Below are positions 21,398 to 33,994 of a stretch of DNA of 64,000 nt, in pieces. The DNA comes from Seison nebaliae (lineage: Eukaryota > Rotifera > Pararotatoria > Seisonacea > Seisonidae): NCBI GenBank assembly GCA_023231475.1, contig JALJEE010002373.1, positions 1-64,000 on the forward strand. The letters are read 5' to 3'. A model generated the notes under the pieces. It was not told the DNA's origin, made no database searches, and saw only the letters and a list, made by a program, of their open reading frames with translations. Within the stretch, counting starts at the first letter, position 1, and the number at the start of each line of letters is the position of its first letter. A program made the translations under genes and the position numbers.

Positions 21398-23119
21398 ATG
21401 CCTAGTAAATGCAAAAGAGAAAAGAATCCCACGGATAAGTTGAGGAAAGTTTTGAGGAAAAAAGAATTGTTGAGAAATAAAAAGGAAAGAAATGCAGTTC
21501 GTGATCGTTCGTTATTAAGTCAGAATCCGAAGAATCTAATTACACAATTGGAGCAGATTGATAAGGTGATGTTCGATTCCAGTACTCAAATTAATTCTAA
21601 CAGTTATAATCAACGAATGAATGAAGATAAACGAAAACGTCTACTGGAATCGATTGATCGATTAATTCATTTAAAAGTTATTTTTCTTCTCATTCTTTTT
21701 CATTTATCTATTCTCTTTCGATTGTTTCAGAAAAAAGATAATGGTAAACAAAGTGAAGATTTAATTCGAATGAAAACTGAATATTTGGAATGGAGAGAAA
21801 AGTTCATTGAACATTGTAGTTCCAATTTATTTTAAATAATATATAATTTCATTTGAAACATTCAAATTTTAGAATCTGTGAAAGCTGTTCAATTGATTGA
21901 TGTGAATAATATTCCGTTACCTTCAACAGAAGAAATTTCTGATCAATCCACCACAATATCATCATCAGTGCCTTCTACCATTCCTCCATCAATAGAACAA
22001 AGAATAATTCCAGAAAGTTCTTTTTTAGTTTTTTCAATTTCATATCTAAATAAATTCATTTTATTTCTTCAGAGAATGAGATAATTGAAGTTGAAAGTTA
22101 TTTTCCAACATCGTCTCTTGTTCGACCGAAAACTGAACAACAAAGAAATTTTATGAAAGAACAACAATTATATTATCAGTCAATTATTCAAACAGAAGAA
22201 GATAAACCACTCTTCTCTTCATTTCCATTCAATACATTAGAAGAATTGATCGATCATTATCATTGGCCGACAACCGTTGAGAATGGTGTTGTTTTGAAGA
22301 ATAATCCGCCAGCACCACCACCAACTGATCATATATCATTCTTAAGCGAAGAAGAAATGTTAAGAGAATTATTGATAGAAAGTACTAAAACCGAAAATGA
22401 ATTAGGAAAGAAAGTTTCATTATTATCTTCAAATTACATTCAGTCAGACGAAGAAGATGGAGATGAAATAGAGACGAAACTAAACGATAAAAGTGGTGGA
22501 GATCGAAAAACTTTTACCGATGAACAAAAATTAATTGAAGATGCAAAACATAACGAAATGATTGTGGCGAATATCCAGACGAATAATCGAAATGTGAAAA
22601 TGGATTCAAATATCCTTCAAATGAAATACACAAACAATCCAACTGCTCCTACAAAAGATTATTCCAATCCAGTTCGTTCTCAAGAAGATCCTTTCTTATT
22701 CTATCCACAAAGACCACAATATTCTTCAACATCAAACTTACCAATATCAAGTTTCATTTTATTTCTCCACTAAAAAATATTTCAATTTGTTTAAAGATCA
22801 TAAAATCGAACCATCATCAAAAGTGATTGAAGCGAAACCGTTATTGAAACAAGTGAAAGGAGAAAATCAAAAATTTGTTCCATTACGAGTCACTTTGAGT
22901 AGTTAGTAGATGTTTATTTATTATGATCATTTAAATATTGGAATTCTTTCAGAACAACAACCAAAATTTAAAGCAACTCTTCAATCTGTTCCACCATCAA
23001 TATTGGCACCTCAGATGATTCAAAAGAATTTGTCTGAAAGAAAGAATGATGAAGAGAAAAAGAATACCGATGATATTTATAAAGATTTCCTAAAAACAAT
23101 CAATCCATTATTGAAATAA
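21398..23119 (+). CDS. WBP11: WW-domain-binding protein 11 (splicing factor)
   Basis: WBP11 (SIPP1/Npw38BP) is a nuclear pre-mRNA splicing protein that binds WW domains (PQBP1) and PP1. Six exons (21398-21676, 21731-21818, 21873-22016, 22073-22750, 22797-22908 corrected to 22898, 22953-23119) are in frame and give 485 residues against about 640 in vertebrates. Family features: the N-terminal block NPTDKLRKVLRKKELLRNKK, the segment NPKNLITQLEQIDKV, the NNIPLP motif (human SIPLP), FVPLRVTL, and the C-terminal DDIYKDFLKTINPLL, equivalent to the vertebrate VYEAFMKEM end. The long proline-rich tracts of vertebrate WBP11 are reduced to one PPAPPP at about 22310, so WW binding may be weaker. Four of five donors begin with GTT. 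Confidence 0.9.
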
Positions 23120-23170
23120 AAATTTTTTAATGAAATTTTTTAACCATGTATTTTTCAATATAATTTTCCT

Positions 23171-23581
23171 CTAATTGGTCGTTGATAAATTAATTGACCA
23201 ATCTTTGTCTTCATTTCCGTTGTCGAATTGTACAATATTTTCTCCATTCATCATCTTAATCTCGGTTGGTATCTGGAAAATGGGCATTGTGTTGCAGAAG
23301 ATTGTGAAGATTACGCGAAGATAATTGAATAATATTTGTTGAATAACGATCAAGCGTTTATATTTGATAATAGGATCAAAATAAAAGATCAGGTTATAAA
23401 TATAAGTAGAACTAAAACTTATCTTCATGAGTTTAACACCTCCTAATTGATTAGACGGAAAAATGAAACAACTCGTTTTTGTAAAATGATAAAAAAAAAG
23501 ACTAAATGAATAAGAATTTTCCTTTAAACTTTCATCTTTCCGTTTGCTCGGTCTCATTTTTCGGACATGTCTATAAAACAT
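23171..23581 (-). CDS. Possible small hydrophobic protein (doubtful)
   Basis: An open frame of 136 codons convergent with WBP11. It begins with a basic segment (RKMRPSKRKDESLKENS), has hydrophobic stretches, and ends acidic (DNGNEDKDWS). No family recognised. Frame length is well above neighbours by chance in this AT-rich DNA, but no homology supports it. Confidence 0.25.
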   Translation of the reverse strand: MFYRHVRKMRPSKRKDESLKENSYSFSLFFYHFTKTSCFIFPSNQLGGVKLMKISFSSTYIYNLIFYFDPIIKYKRLIVIQQILFNYLRVIFTIFCNTMPIFQIPTEIKMMNGENIVQFDNGNEDKDWSINLSTTN

Positions 23582-25768
23582 TGACGGTTAACTCTAATGG
23601 ATAATTGGTTAGTAATAAAAAGTTAGTAATTGGTGAATTACAATTCATTAGTTATCGTTCAAAAGAGTTCTAAATTGGATCAAATATAACCTCCATCAGA
23701 TTTTGTCCTAAATTTTTTTTTCATCATTATTTTTTTGTCCCTTTTTGATAACTGCTATTTGTCATTTTTCAAAAAAAAAAGTAAGTTGTCGTGCGATTGT
23801 TTTTTGATATTTTCAAAATTAACGGATTTACTTAATTTTTTTTAAAAAAGCACCACAATGATGTGGTATAATCATAAAAAAATTTTGGAATTAATTGAAC
23901 CAATATAAGTACCATTAATTCAGATATCAATTCCAATTTTTCTTAAAATTGATAAATCATACTTAGAAAAATCCAAATTTTTAAAATATTTTTAGAATAT
24001 TGTTAAAGTTAAAATCACTATCTTGTAGAGAATTTGAAGCTGTTTCTAGACATACTAAAATCAATCTTATGCGTTAAGTATTTCTTATAGAAAAAACTAT
24101 TTTTGTGAAAAAATAAATGGATTTAAAAACGACCCTGAATTTTCCTACAATCCCTTCATTTGTCAGATGTTCCAAAATATTATAAACATTCATCAACGAA
24201 CTAACGAATCAACTACTGAAATAGGATGAGTAAATTAAATTCAATCTAAATTATTTTTTGATAAAAAAAAAGAAAGTATTTGTTGAATGAAACAAACGGA
24301 TTATAGGTTAAGTGATTAGGAGAAAAATGTTGGGGATTAATCACATAATTTTGTGTCTGATGATATAGTCAGTGAAGAAAAGTTAGTTAGTAACACGTGT
24401 CATAACTATTGGAAGTGAATGATCACGATTCTTCATTTTCGTCAAGATAATTTGAATATTTTTCGTTAGAGAGAAGGAGAAGAGTATAATGAAAATGAAA
24501 TGATTTTCCCAGTTTACAGGAATCGATCCATTGTTCGAAGGTGTGTGAGAAGAGGAATGAGGAATCAGCAAAGAACAAGTCGAACTAAACTTCATTGTTG
24601 TTATAATGAAGAGGAGCAGTGAAAGTAGTTCATTAACTCATCGATGGAAAGATCAATATTTACTAATCACAAGATTGACAAAAGTTCGAAAATAGTTTCA
24701 ATTCCTTTTGGCATGTCGACGGAAATTCGTTGGTTGACAAGTAAAGCGCTTGTCTGCGCTCGAAACAATCAACCCAACGATAACATCAACACAATAGTAT
24801 TCGTCTAATAATTACTTTCCTATTCAATACTTCTTCGAAAAAACTTCTTTATGGATGATCATGAAACTTCATCTTAAGATTTCCTTACCATCATCATAAT
24901 AATAATAATCATCATCATCATCATTAATAGCTGCATCAATCTATCTATATTTGTGAAACGAATGAATTTGGCGAGTTGAAAGAACTGCGATAAACATGGT
25001 AGACATACCTTCTCTATTAGACATATGTCTTATTGAGAAATTGAATCAATAAAATTCTACTTTTTACTTCACTTGCCATTGAGACGAAATTGGAAAATAA
25101 TCTATCTTATTTATTTCCTGCAAAGAAAAACAATAAGAATTTTCAATTCCATTTGATTATTCTCCCGTCGTATGATTAGTTTTCAGCCAATCGGTATAAA
25201 GGAAACGATAATCCATATTTCCAATCAATTCCATAAAGATTTTTTTTGTCTGTTGAAAAAAATATTGAGATGGCACGAGTAACAAGTGATGGAAGAGAAT
25301 TGATCATTATATCCTGTGGAAGGAGTTAATTATTCCTCATAGATTAATCGGTCGACTATTTTGTTTTAGTCAAGTTCAGAGAGTTAAAGGATTGGCGGTA
25401 TATTCATTCCAATCAGTTAAGATATTTCACGCAGCGTAGCCACTCGTCCAAAGAAGAATTTTATTTTAGTTGTTTGATCTTCTTAAATACTTTTCACAGT
25501 CATCTCTGGTGAATAGTGAGGTAAGAGAAAGATTATTTAGTTTTTTTGCCGACCAATTTCAAATGTGGAACAAGTTAGTGAACAAGGAGAACTATTAAAT
25601 CCTTCAAAATTATTGTGCAGATTATCTTTCGCGCCAATTGTTAAACAATAAAAATTCTTTTAGAAACTAATATCTAATTTTCTCCTCTTATCAAATAGAT
25701 CATTCTCCTCTTGTTCTCATATTCTTTTTCTTTTTAAAATTCTATTTGATTATTTTGAACGGTTATAA
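23582..25768. other. Long gene-poor interval upstream of zinc-finger gene
   Basis: 2.2 kb with no supported gene, much longer than typical gaps here. It contains A/T homopolymer runs, an ATC/ATA trinucleotide tract at about 24890-24927, and a hairpin-forming stretch at 24729-24778. As it precedes a C2H2 zinc-finger gene, it may hold cis-regulatory elements; this is inference. Confidence 0.45.
24888..24927. repeat. ATC/ATA trinucleotide microsatellite
   Basis: Uninterrupted ATC, ATA and ATC triplets in a non-coding interval. Confidence 0.8.
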
Positions 25769-26682
25769 ATGATTCGAACGGATCCACATCATAATCCAGA
25801 ACAATTAGCTAGTTTCATCATTACACTTACAACTCAATTAAAGAACGAGAACTTTCGCCATGAATCAACGAAAGTAGAATCAAACAACGCTACTTGTAAG
25901 AGACTGAAATACGAACATCGAATTGAAGATATTATTGAATCAGATGCGAATAATAATCATGAAAACAATAAGAAAGATATTAACAATATTGAACATAATA
26001 ATGAAGAAGATTCAGATGAACAAGAAGAAGAAGAGGAAGAACAAGATTTAACAAAATCGAATGAGAAACAATTATTCTCATCAATCGCTCTTCTAATTGA
26101 TCAGAAATCGCAAACAAGTTTCTTATTTTTATTTTTCTCTCATTAAAATGATTATTGGAAAATTTCAGATGAAATTGAATTAGGAGAAGTAAATCGAACT
26201 TCATCATATAATCGAAATGTTCATCAATTTAATGATGCCATCCTCTCACAAATACGTAATTTATTTGGAGATGGTGAACATAAGAATCTCTCTTCTTCAA
26301 ACAGAATTTGTCATGCAGTTTAATAAATTAATATTCTCATTTTAATATTCATCTAATTCATTAGAAGTATCCATATCCATGTAATGCTACCAGTTGGCGT
26401 GGAGGTAGAAAACCTGTCGCTGATCCATCAGGAAGAAATGCTAGAAAATATAAATGTGATTTATGTGGCCGAGGTTTTTCTCGAAGCAATACTCTAGTTA
26501 CACATCGAGTTAGTTGAATAAACTTTTCCAATTTTTTAAATTTCTCCATTATTCAGAGGATACATACTGGAGAGAAACCATTCGCTTGTGAAATTTGTGG
26601 TCGTGCTTTCCGTCAACCAGGTAATTTAACTAGGCATAAATTGACACATTTCAATAATCGCCAGACAAAACGAATCAATTAA
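25769..26682 (+). CDS. C2H2 zinc-finger protein, two fingers
   Basis: Four exons (25769-26117, 26169-26317, 26365-26508, 26557-26682) code 255 residues. The first two exons are acidic and low-complexity (a run of Asn, Asp and Glu, with [14 protein letters not shown]). Exons 3-4 encode two consecutive classical fingers, [18 protein letters not shown] and [17 protein letters not shown], joined by the canonical HTGEKPF linker, split exactly between H-R and R-I by an intron. A conserved-looking preceding block ([16 protein letters not shown]) has one Cys and no finger. The protein is likely a sequence-specific DNA-binding regulator. I could not assign it to a named family. All three donors start with GTT. 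Confidence 0.85.
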
Positions 26683-27008
26683 TCCTCAAACCCAATTTAT
26701 TAAAACTTATTTTTTTCTTGTTTCAAAAATATAATTTATTTCATTTTTATTCACATTAATTACCAATAATTCATTACATGAATAATTCCTGAATTTATCA
26801 TATGAGAAGGAGAAAATTCGAAGGATTAGATAAATGAGTAGGAGAAGAAATAAAAAAAATATTAAAAAAAATTGCTTCTGAGAAGAAAACAGTTAGGAAT
26901 ATAGAATGAAAATTATTTCAATATAGAAATGAAAAAAATAAAAAATAAATTTAAATTTCAAATTATAAGTCATTGTTCTTCATCAAAAAATTCATCAAGT
27001 TAATTTGC
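26683..27008. other. Intergenic
   Basis: AT-rich spacer between the zinc-finger gene and TOM20, no gene seen. It must hold the TOM20 promoter. Confidence 0.4.
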
Positions 27009-27605
27009 ATGGCTACTTCAACGATCAGTGGAAATATCCTAAAAACGTTACAATCGATTAAAGGCAGAAATGCGTTAATAGTAACGGGATGTGGTATTTT
27101 GGGTTATTGTATCTATTTCGATTATCAGAGAAGAAGTGCTCCTGATTTCAAAAAGAAATTAGCTGAGAGAAGAAGAAAGGAGAGAATCGAACGAACTTAT
27201 AAAACTTTCGATGATATTCCATCAGATGATGACAGAGCCGCTGTCCAACAATATATGATGAATACTTTGGAAAAAGGAGAAATTCTGTTACGAGAAGGAA
27301 GAATTGAACAAAGTATTATGGAATTTGCGAAAGCTATTGCACTCTCAGAAAAACCATTAAATTTTCTTAATGTTCTCAAAACATCATTTCCTGCTGAAAT
27401 TATTCGTTTAATCGAAGAAGTTCTACCAAAAGCGAAAAGTGTTCATCTTTCTTTTCTAATTAGTTTAATAATTTTTATTTGATATATTTCATAGAGAGTT
27501 CGTTACGTTCAACAAAAGAAGAAACAAATGGGAAATGCTCAATTAAAAGCACTTTTCAGTCAATGTTTCCGACCACCCTCAATCATTCAAGAAGATGTCG
27601 AATAA
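27009..27605 (+). CDS. TOMM20: Mitochondrial import receptor subunit TOM20
   Basis: TOM20 sits in the mitochondrial outer membrane and recognises presequences for the TOM complex. Two exons (27009-27440, 27495-27605) code 180 residues (human 145). The N-terminal anchor is NALIVTGCGILGYCIYFDYQR, followed by APDFKKKLAERRRKE, the single TPR with GEILLREGRIEQSIMEFAKA, and the C-terminal QCFRPPSIIQEDVE typical of animal TOM20. I start at MATSTISG (27009) rather than the upstream in-frame ATG at 26973 because animal TOM20 begins shortly before the anchor. The single donor is GTTCAT; the frame admits no purine-+3 alternative at the conserved joint. Confidence 0.95.
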
Positions 27606-27763
27606 GTGAATTTAACCAAATGTTGAATCGAATTGTTTTCATTAAAAAAATATTATTTTTATTCCCAATTTCAACGAAGATGTTTAATTCCCATTATTTC
27701 TCTTATAATTTTTCGATAGATAAAATTTTTGTTATTTTCCCATTTTCTCCCACACTCAAAATA

Positions 27764-28599
27764 CTAAACGGTCGTTGTTGTCGTTGCTGTTGTTGTTGTT
27801 GTAACGTTGGATGATGGTGTAGTATCGGAATCTTTCGTGCCAAGGTAAATTCCCAAACCTACGACGAGTAGTATAATCAATAGAATTAGCGCGACACCTG
27901 TCAACAAAATATTTCGTTGTCTAAAATCAAGAGAATGAAATTTTAAAATTTTTCTATAATTGCTAACCGTTTATTTAAAGTATTCGGATGAAGAAGGCGT
28001 TTATTTTGAGATTTTCTTGAATCCACCATTTTCCTTATTAATTTTTATTTTTTTTAAATATCATAAATTTTTTAATATTATTAATGTTCGAGTGACGTCA
28101 AATCTTCCAATGTCTTTCGTCATAACATCTCTCGTTTATTGTAAACATACTGAAGTCGAGTGAAATATTAAGAAAACGATTTCTCGATTATTCTTCGATA
28201 TTTATTCACTAAAATTACTTCTCAAAAGTTACCAAGCAATTAAATATATTTTATAAGTGAAACATTTTAAGATCTTCAAAAATAAATATTTATGATTTAG
28301 GAAGATGTCCATTATTGACCTCCATGGTTAGTTGACTGATATTTCGATGACTGTTGATAAAATTCTTCGAAATTTCCAACAAAAAGCATGCATTGTTTTT
28401 CTGATTTCTCGGATATTAGGTGAGATGAAATGGAAAGGAATTTAATCAAAATTAAAGGAAATCTTTCAAATTTACTTACATTTTTAGTGCATTTCTGATT
28501 TGTGATGTCTATTAAGAATTTATCACAATACAAACAGTGAAAACAAAAGACATTGAAAAAGAAAAAAAGAAAATTTAACAGAAATTCCTTGAAGTTCAT
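27764..28599 (-). CDS. Possible small Cys-rich, single-pass membrane protein
   Basis: Three putative exons. 28480-28599 encodes a signal peptide ending before FHCLYCDK, a Ly6-like LxCLYC start. 28312-28407 continues with a KQC and either stops at 28312 or splices on. 27764-27920 encodes a strong hydrophobic helix (GVALILLIILLVVGLGIYLG) and a Thr tail (TTTTTATTTTTV). A GTAAGT donor at 28479 is textbook. Joining exon 2 to the membrane exon needs an in-frame phase-2 donor such as CA|GTCAAC at about 28345 and an intron of roughly 400 nt, long for this window. The helix exon and the Cys exon may be separate genes. Confidence 0.4.
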
Positions 28600-30811
28600 G
28601 ACGTTTAAGATGGAAATAAATTATTCTTTCGATTTCACTGACAGAAATCTTTCGATTTTTAGCGCGCTTCCTTCTTCTTCACATCTGACTAGAACAATGA
28701 GCTGTGAAATTCTCTCAAATAATTTTTCGGTTGAAAGGATTCATATACTAACAGTTCATTCTAATATTAAGTAGACAATGATGGGTGGACAAGTCAAATA
28801 AGTATATCCGGTGTCTTTCTGATATTATGAGTGGATGAACGAACAAAGCTTATTTTATCCAACCCTTCCTTCTTGTTTATAGATTGCGAATTATAACTTA
28901 CTTTCGACTTATGTTGCCGCACGAATTGCGTGTATTTAGAATTGTGGAGAACTTATTTGAAGGAAGTCGATTAGTTCTCACCATGCCACTCGAATTAGTT
29001 AAGGAAGAAGAGATTGTTTATATATCAAGTAGTTTACCTTGTTGAAAAAGACAATATATTGATTAAACTCAACTTTTCTCCTATCTTAAAAACCAATTGT
29101 TGAACTATATTTCTATTATTCTTGATCTTTTATTTTCTTCAATTTCGATATCAACTTCAACTTTAATTCTTATTGTACTTGACATATGTTGTTTAAGAAA
29201 CTTCTTTTTTCCCATTTTATGCTTTTGTCCTTAAACTTTTTTCTGAGAATCAGAAAATTTTATTTTACTTCAACATCTTCTTTTGAAATTTGGAGAGAAT
29301 TGTTTATTGACGTTTTGGAATAGAATTGGAAGTGAATTAGATGGAAATTATTAGAAAACATCTTCTTTAATGAATTCTCCCAAGAGGTTCTCTGACACAG
29401 TTGGCAAGCACAGTATTGCCGGTAAATCGATATACCAATCGACGGTAATCAAAGTCGTTTGTTGTTTTCATTTAAGATAACCGCTAATTATCGCCAAATT
29501 GGTGAAGGTTGGCATTTCATTCCATTCCTCTTGGAACTTCCGATTTATTTGTAATTTATGAAATTCATTAAATGTTTTTCCAGTGTCTTCTTCATTTCTT
29601 CTTGGCGGCAATTACCTTCGAATGATTATTAAACACAGTTTCGCAGTTTCCTTCATTATCTTCCAATTTGTTTATTAGTATATGTCTGTTTTCTAAATTG
29701 TTCAAAGTTTTTCTTCCTTTTTCCCTAAAAAATAGTTTTATATGTAGTCTATTGACATACACCGCAAATATCACAGTTATTCTGATAATTTTACAAATAT
29801 TCCATAGTTGATTGAACTCATCGTAATAATAATATGTTGTGTATACAGAATTTTAAAGGATATTGATAGAATCAATTTCACTAAGAATATCATTCTCTTT
29901 TCATTCTTTATTGGGACGTTGTTTTTTGTAAATGAATTATTTCATCACCAAATTACATCATTCACAAAAGATTATCGTTAATCCTAAAATTATTAATGAA
30001 TATTCCTACTCTAATCACTTTCGACGATTGTTTATTTTTCATCCATTTTTTCCAGTTATTTCACACCGTCGGCAACAGAAGACAATGGAAGGAATTTCCC
30101 GATTAAATTTTCTGCTTATTCCCTATGAGAAAAGAGATGAGGTAAAAGATATGAATTGATAAGTCGTATTATAGATGTTATTGATCGTCAACATTCAACA
30201 AATATGAAAGTGTTATAGACGCACTTTTCACGACATTCCCCATTGTGACATGGTTCGACTATCAAAAATAAATATTATCTTTTATCGCTTGCTTATCCAA
30301 CTCGTAATACTCACAAGAGTTGTAGGAGTGTTCAAGTTTGATTCAATCTAAATCTGTCATTTCGCCGACAAATAAAGAAAATGTCACTTGAATTGGTGCA
30401 GGAAGCATCCCATCATCTTCTCTATATATTTCAGATGAAAGGAATCGATCCTTAGAACTATTTATTTTCATAGAAATTCTTATTTTGTTTTGTCAAAAAT
30501 AAAATAATTTTATTTTGCAAATTTCCTTAATTGAATTTTCTTTTCTCGATTATTCTTTATCACTTGAAATAAGTGGAAAGGCTGCAAAGTTGCTAGAGGA
30601 ATGCTCCACTGACTTCGTATTAGACACGTTCGATTAGAGTGTGAATGGAACAGAAAATATTGTTCTATTTCACGCACAACATTTCTTCGTATGATTAGTT
30701 CTAATCAGTACTTTCTATCACGTCCATTCCTATAAATTAATCATCAGATTCCTCTAATATTTACACTTTCTATTATTTCTCATTAATCAATAGATCATTC
30801 GTTTTTAAAAC
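28600..30811. other. Gene-poor interval
   Basis: 2.2 kb without a supported gene. Only short frames occur, with no family signatures or consistent splice chains. Confidence 0.45.
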
Positions 30812-31723
30812 ATGTCTAATCGTCGATATTGCTACAATTTGGCCAGTCGCGAAATTCTCTTAACATCAAAATCGCTCACCAATTATGATTATCCCATTTT
30901 CAATTCAACAACTGATTCCAATTCAACTAAATCTATGAGGAAACGAATCAGAAAGATGGCATATCGAATGCGTTCATTGTTAACACAAATCGAATCGTTA
31001 CCATCATCAAATAATCGTTTGCCGCATTTTCCAAGACAATCACTTGTATGTCATCGATTATCAGAGAAGAAGAGAAATGGGAAAAGGAATGAATCGGAAG
31101 AATCAGGAATTTCTTCACAAGATAATACTTTCTATCTTCATTTACATTCTACTCCATTATCTGATCGAACAAACAGTAAGAAATCCTTATCATCTACAAC
31201 AACAACATCAACCTCATCAACTTCATCAAATAAGTTAACATCTATTTCATCGAGTAAGAAACAAATTTCATCGAAACGAATAACTTCACCATCATCATCA
31301 AGAACAACGTTAATAAGACAATCATCCAAATCATTAAGAAGAACAATATTATCAGATAATCACAATTGCCATCATAATACATATGAAAGTGTAAAAGATG
31401 AGACGATGTTGAATGACATTCCAGTCGACCAACGTACATTTGTCGTGGGAAAACTTCCCATTATGACTGAAGTCCGACAAAGGAAAACGATATTGACGAA
31501 AAGAAAACGAACAATTAGTCGACCCAAATTCGTCCAATTGAAGAATGATGAAAATTATGAAAATTTCAATTACAGAGGTCGAAAATCGAAGATGATGAAA
31601 CTTGACGAAGATAAGATGATAAACATTCCGAGATGTTCAACACCAAAATTGAAAAGTCATAAAATTCGTCAATCATGTATCAACATATTGAATAGTTCTC
31701 AAGTTATTGTGGTCAATATTTAA
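30812..31723 (+). CDS. Ser/Arg/Lys-rich basic protein, family not recognised
   Basis: A single 303-codon frame. The product is very basic with an RKRIRKMAYRMRSLLTQIE segment near residue 45 (possible amphipathic helix), a central poly-Ser/Thr tract (residues about 125-170) and many RK clusters (LTKRKRTISR, RGRKSKMMKL), suggesting a nuclear protein. No domain recognised. ATG context is AAAACATG. Its stop is 98 bp from the stop of the convergent LRR gene. Confidence 0.6.
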   Translation: MSNRRYCYNLASREILLTSKSLTNYDYPIFNSTTDSNSTKSMRKRIRKMAYRMRSLLTQIESLPSSNNRLPHFPRQSLVCHRLSEKKRNGKRNESEESGISSQDNTFYLHLHSTPLSDRTNSKKSLSSTTTTSTSSTSSNKLTSISSSKKQISSKRITSPSSSRTTLIRQSSKSLRRTILSDNHNCHHNTYESVKDETMLNDIPVDQRTFVVGKLPIMTEVRQRKTILTKRKRTISRPKFVQLKNDENYENFNYRGRKSKMMKLDEDKMINIPRCSTPKLKSHKIRQSCINILNSSQVIVVNI

Positions 31724-31821
31724 CTTTTGAAATTTACTTATTTATTTCACTTTCCTATCCTATTTATTTTTATAAAAAATAAAACATTTCCATTAGTTCA
31801 AATTCATGAAAATCATGTTGA

Positions 31822-33831
31822 TTATCTCTTCTTTTTCTTCCTTCCCTTTCGCTTTTTCTTCTCTTTGACTAGTGCGTCTGCCCAACCGATAAATGGAATG
31901 AAAGAAAATCGATTTTCCTCGTCCATGCGCAACTTACTTAAAAATTCCCTTTCCAATATCATTTCCAGTTTTGGAGTTAATTGACCACCAGCTAGACGAA
32001 TAGCCGTGAAAAGTTCAACAGCATTAATCGTATAAACTCTTTTCGCTTTCTTTCTAATTCTTTTAGCCTCCATTTTTTTTAGAAACTTCTTCAATTTTTT
32101 TGCTTTCCATTTTCTTAAACAGATTCGTAATGATTCTTCAGGATTATGAAAGAAATAATGTTCCAATGTTGCTGGAGGAATTTCATTTATATCCCATTCA
32201 GCTAAAGAAGTTCTTGTCGAACGAACAGGATAGAATGCTGGATGAACATTGGAAAGATGTTTAATCAGATGTTCTCTATCTTTTTCAATGATTTCTTTGC
32301 ACAATCTTTGTAATTCAATTGAATCATGTTCCTTGAAATTAGTAACTCGAAATCTTTGTATATTAGGTAGTTTGTTTATGAGAAGAGTATAGAGAACGAT
32401 CGCACCTCTCATTCCAATATTCATATTATCCATACCTTCGAAAACTTCAAGATTCTCTGCACGTTGCATTGCTGCGGCCAATACAACTGATGATTCGAAA
32501 TTTAGTCCAGTAGAATTTAAATATAAATTCTTCAGTTGTTCCGCTTTTTTCTTTCCAGTCCATAATCTAAATGAAAATAAAATTTAACATATTCTCTAAT
32601 TTGATAACTTCGCTATGGTTTGATAACCAGGGAAACCGAATTTATTGCCTGAAAGATCGAGATAACTCAATGAAGACGACGCTTTGACGCCCAAGATCAA
32701 TGGTCTGATACACTTGTCGTTTAAATGAGCATAAGATAGATTTAAATGTTTTAGAGTTTCGGTTTCTTTTAGATATTTTTGGAAAAATTTGCAGGTGTTA
32801 ATACCTAATTCGTTATGAGCTAATTCGATATGATGGAGAACGTCGTATGACTGGAGTATGGGCAAAAGGAATTTCACATTAATTTCTTCATCTTTTATTT
32901 TATTCCCTAAATGTATATATTGATAATATCATGTTGTTATGGTTGTAAGAAGAAGATATAGAGAGTAACTAACCATTAAACATTATTTTCTGAAGGGTGT
33001 AACTTCCACGGAAATTTTGTAGAATGACGAATAGACCAGCTGTTGTCAACATATTATAAGACAAATCTAAAGATTCGACGGTGATATTTTCCAATAATCC
33101 TTCTGCTATAAATATTGCTCCTTGATCATCAATAAAGTTGTGGTCTAATTTGATAGACGTACAAACGGATGTTGCTCCAACAGCTACCATGATTGGACGT
33201 AAATCCCGAGAAGTTATACAATTATAAGTTAAATGAATTTTTGTCGGATCTTTTCTTAACTTAAACATAATCATGCAAATAATATCATAAAGAGTGATAG
33301 TTATTATAATAAAATTGAAACTTGATGAACAAATGGAAGGAATTCTCTTTCCCCAAAATATTTACAAGCACATTCATAAGCTTTCAATATCTCACTCGAC
33401 GCAAATGTACAAAGTGTTTCTGATGATTCTTCTACGTCTGAATCATAATAATTTTCTCGTGCTAATTTTTCTGCTTGTCTTCTTTCTTCCATTTTTTGCG
33501 CAAACAACTGATGAAATAACGTAATATCCGGTTCAGTACTTCCATCAAGTACAAGAGGTAATGATTTGCAGTTCCTTACCGGCAATTCAAGTGGTGGCAA
33601 TTGAACGAGTTGTTCAAACTCGTACATGGGATGACCTTCCTTTACCAGTGGTAAACGAAAGTCTTGTAACGAGATTTGTAATAAGTGGAACTTATCGATC
33701 GGAAGAGGAGGAATCCGTTGAGCATTTCTTTTCAGTTTTTCTAATAGAAACCGATCTTGGATTATCTGATCCCAATTACTACACCAATGTATTCGTGGCA
33801 TCTCCTTCCACCAAAATGAAGAATAGCGCAC
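31822..33831 (-). CDS. Leucine-rich-repeat protein (RNase-inhibitor type)
   Basis: Four exons (33322-33831, 32974-33259, 32609-32906, 31822-32566) join in frame to 612 residues. The middle carries RI-type LRRs of about 28 residues: KIHLTYNCITSRDLRPIM, SIKLDHNFIDDQGAIFIAEG, SLDLSYNMLTTAGLFVIL, HIELAHNELGINTCKFF, HLNLSYAHLNDKCIRPLI and YLDLSGNKFGFPGYQTI. The N-terminal 170 residues and the C-terminal 240 have no domain I recognise. The extreme C-terminus is a lysine/arginine tail (KEKKKRKGRKKKKR). Such LRR proteins occur among ciliary and cytoskeletal scaffolds (LRRC34/LRRC74/TCTE1 types), but I cannot choose. All three donors start with GTT. Confidence 0.8.
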
Positions 33832-33994
33832 AAAAGAAAAATAATGATATTATTTTACGTTTAATCAATTAAACAAATAGACGAAATATATGAAGAAGAC
33901 TAAATCATTTTTTTAAACAGCTAAAACGGAATGCCTTAAGACGGAATGGCAACACGTTAACATGGATATATTATATTTTTGGTGGTACAATTTA

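Noticed and set aside
24729-24778. Possible tRNA gene
   Set aside because: Only 50 nt, no A-box/B-box pair and no T-loop consensus; kept only as a structured element.
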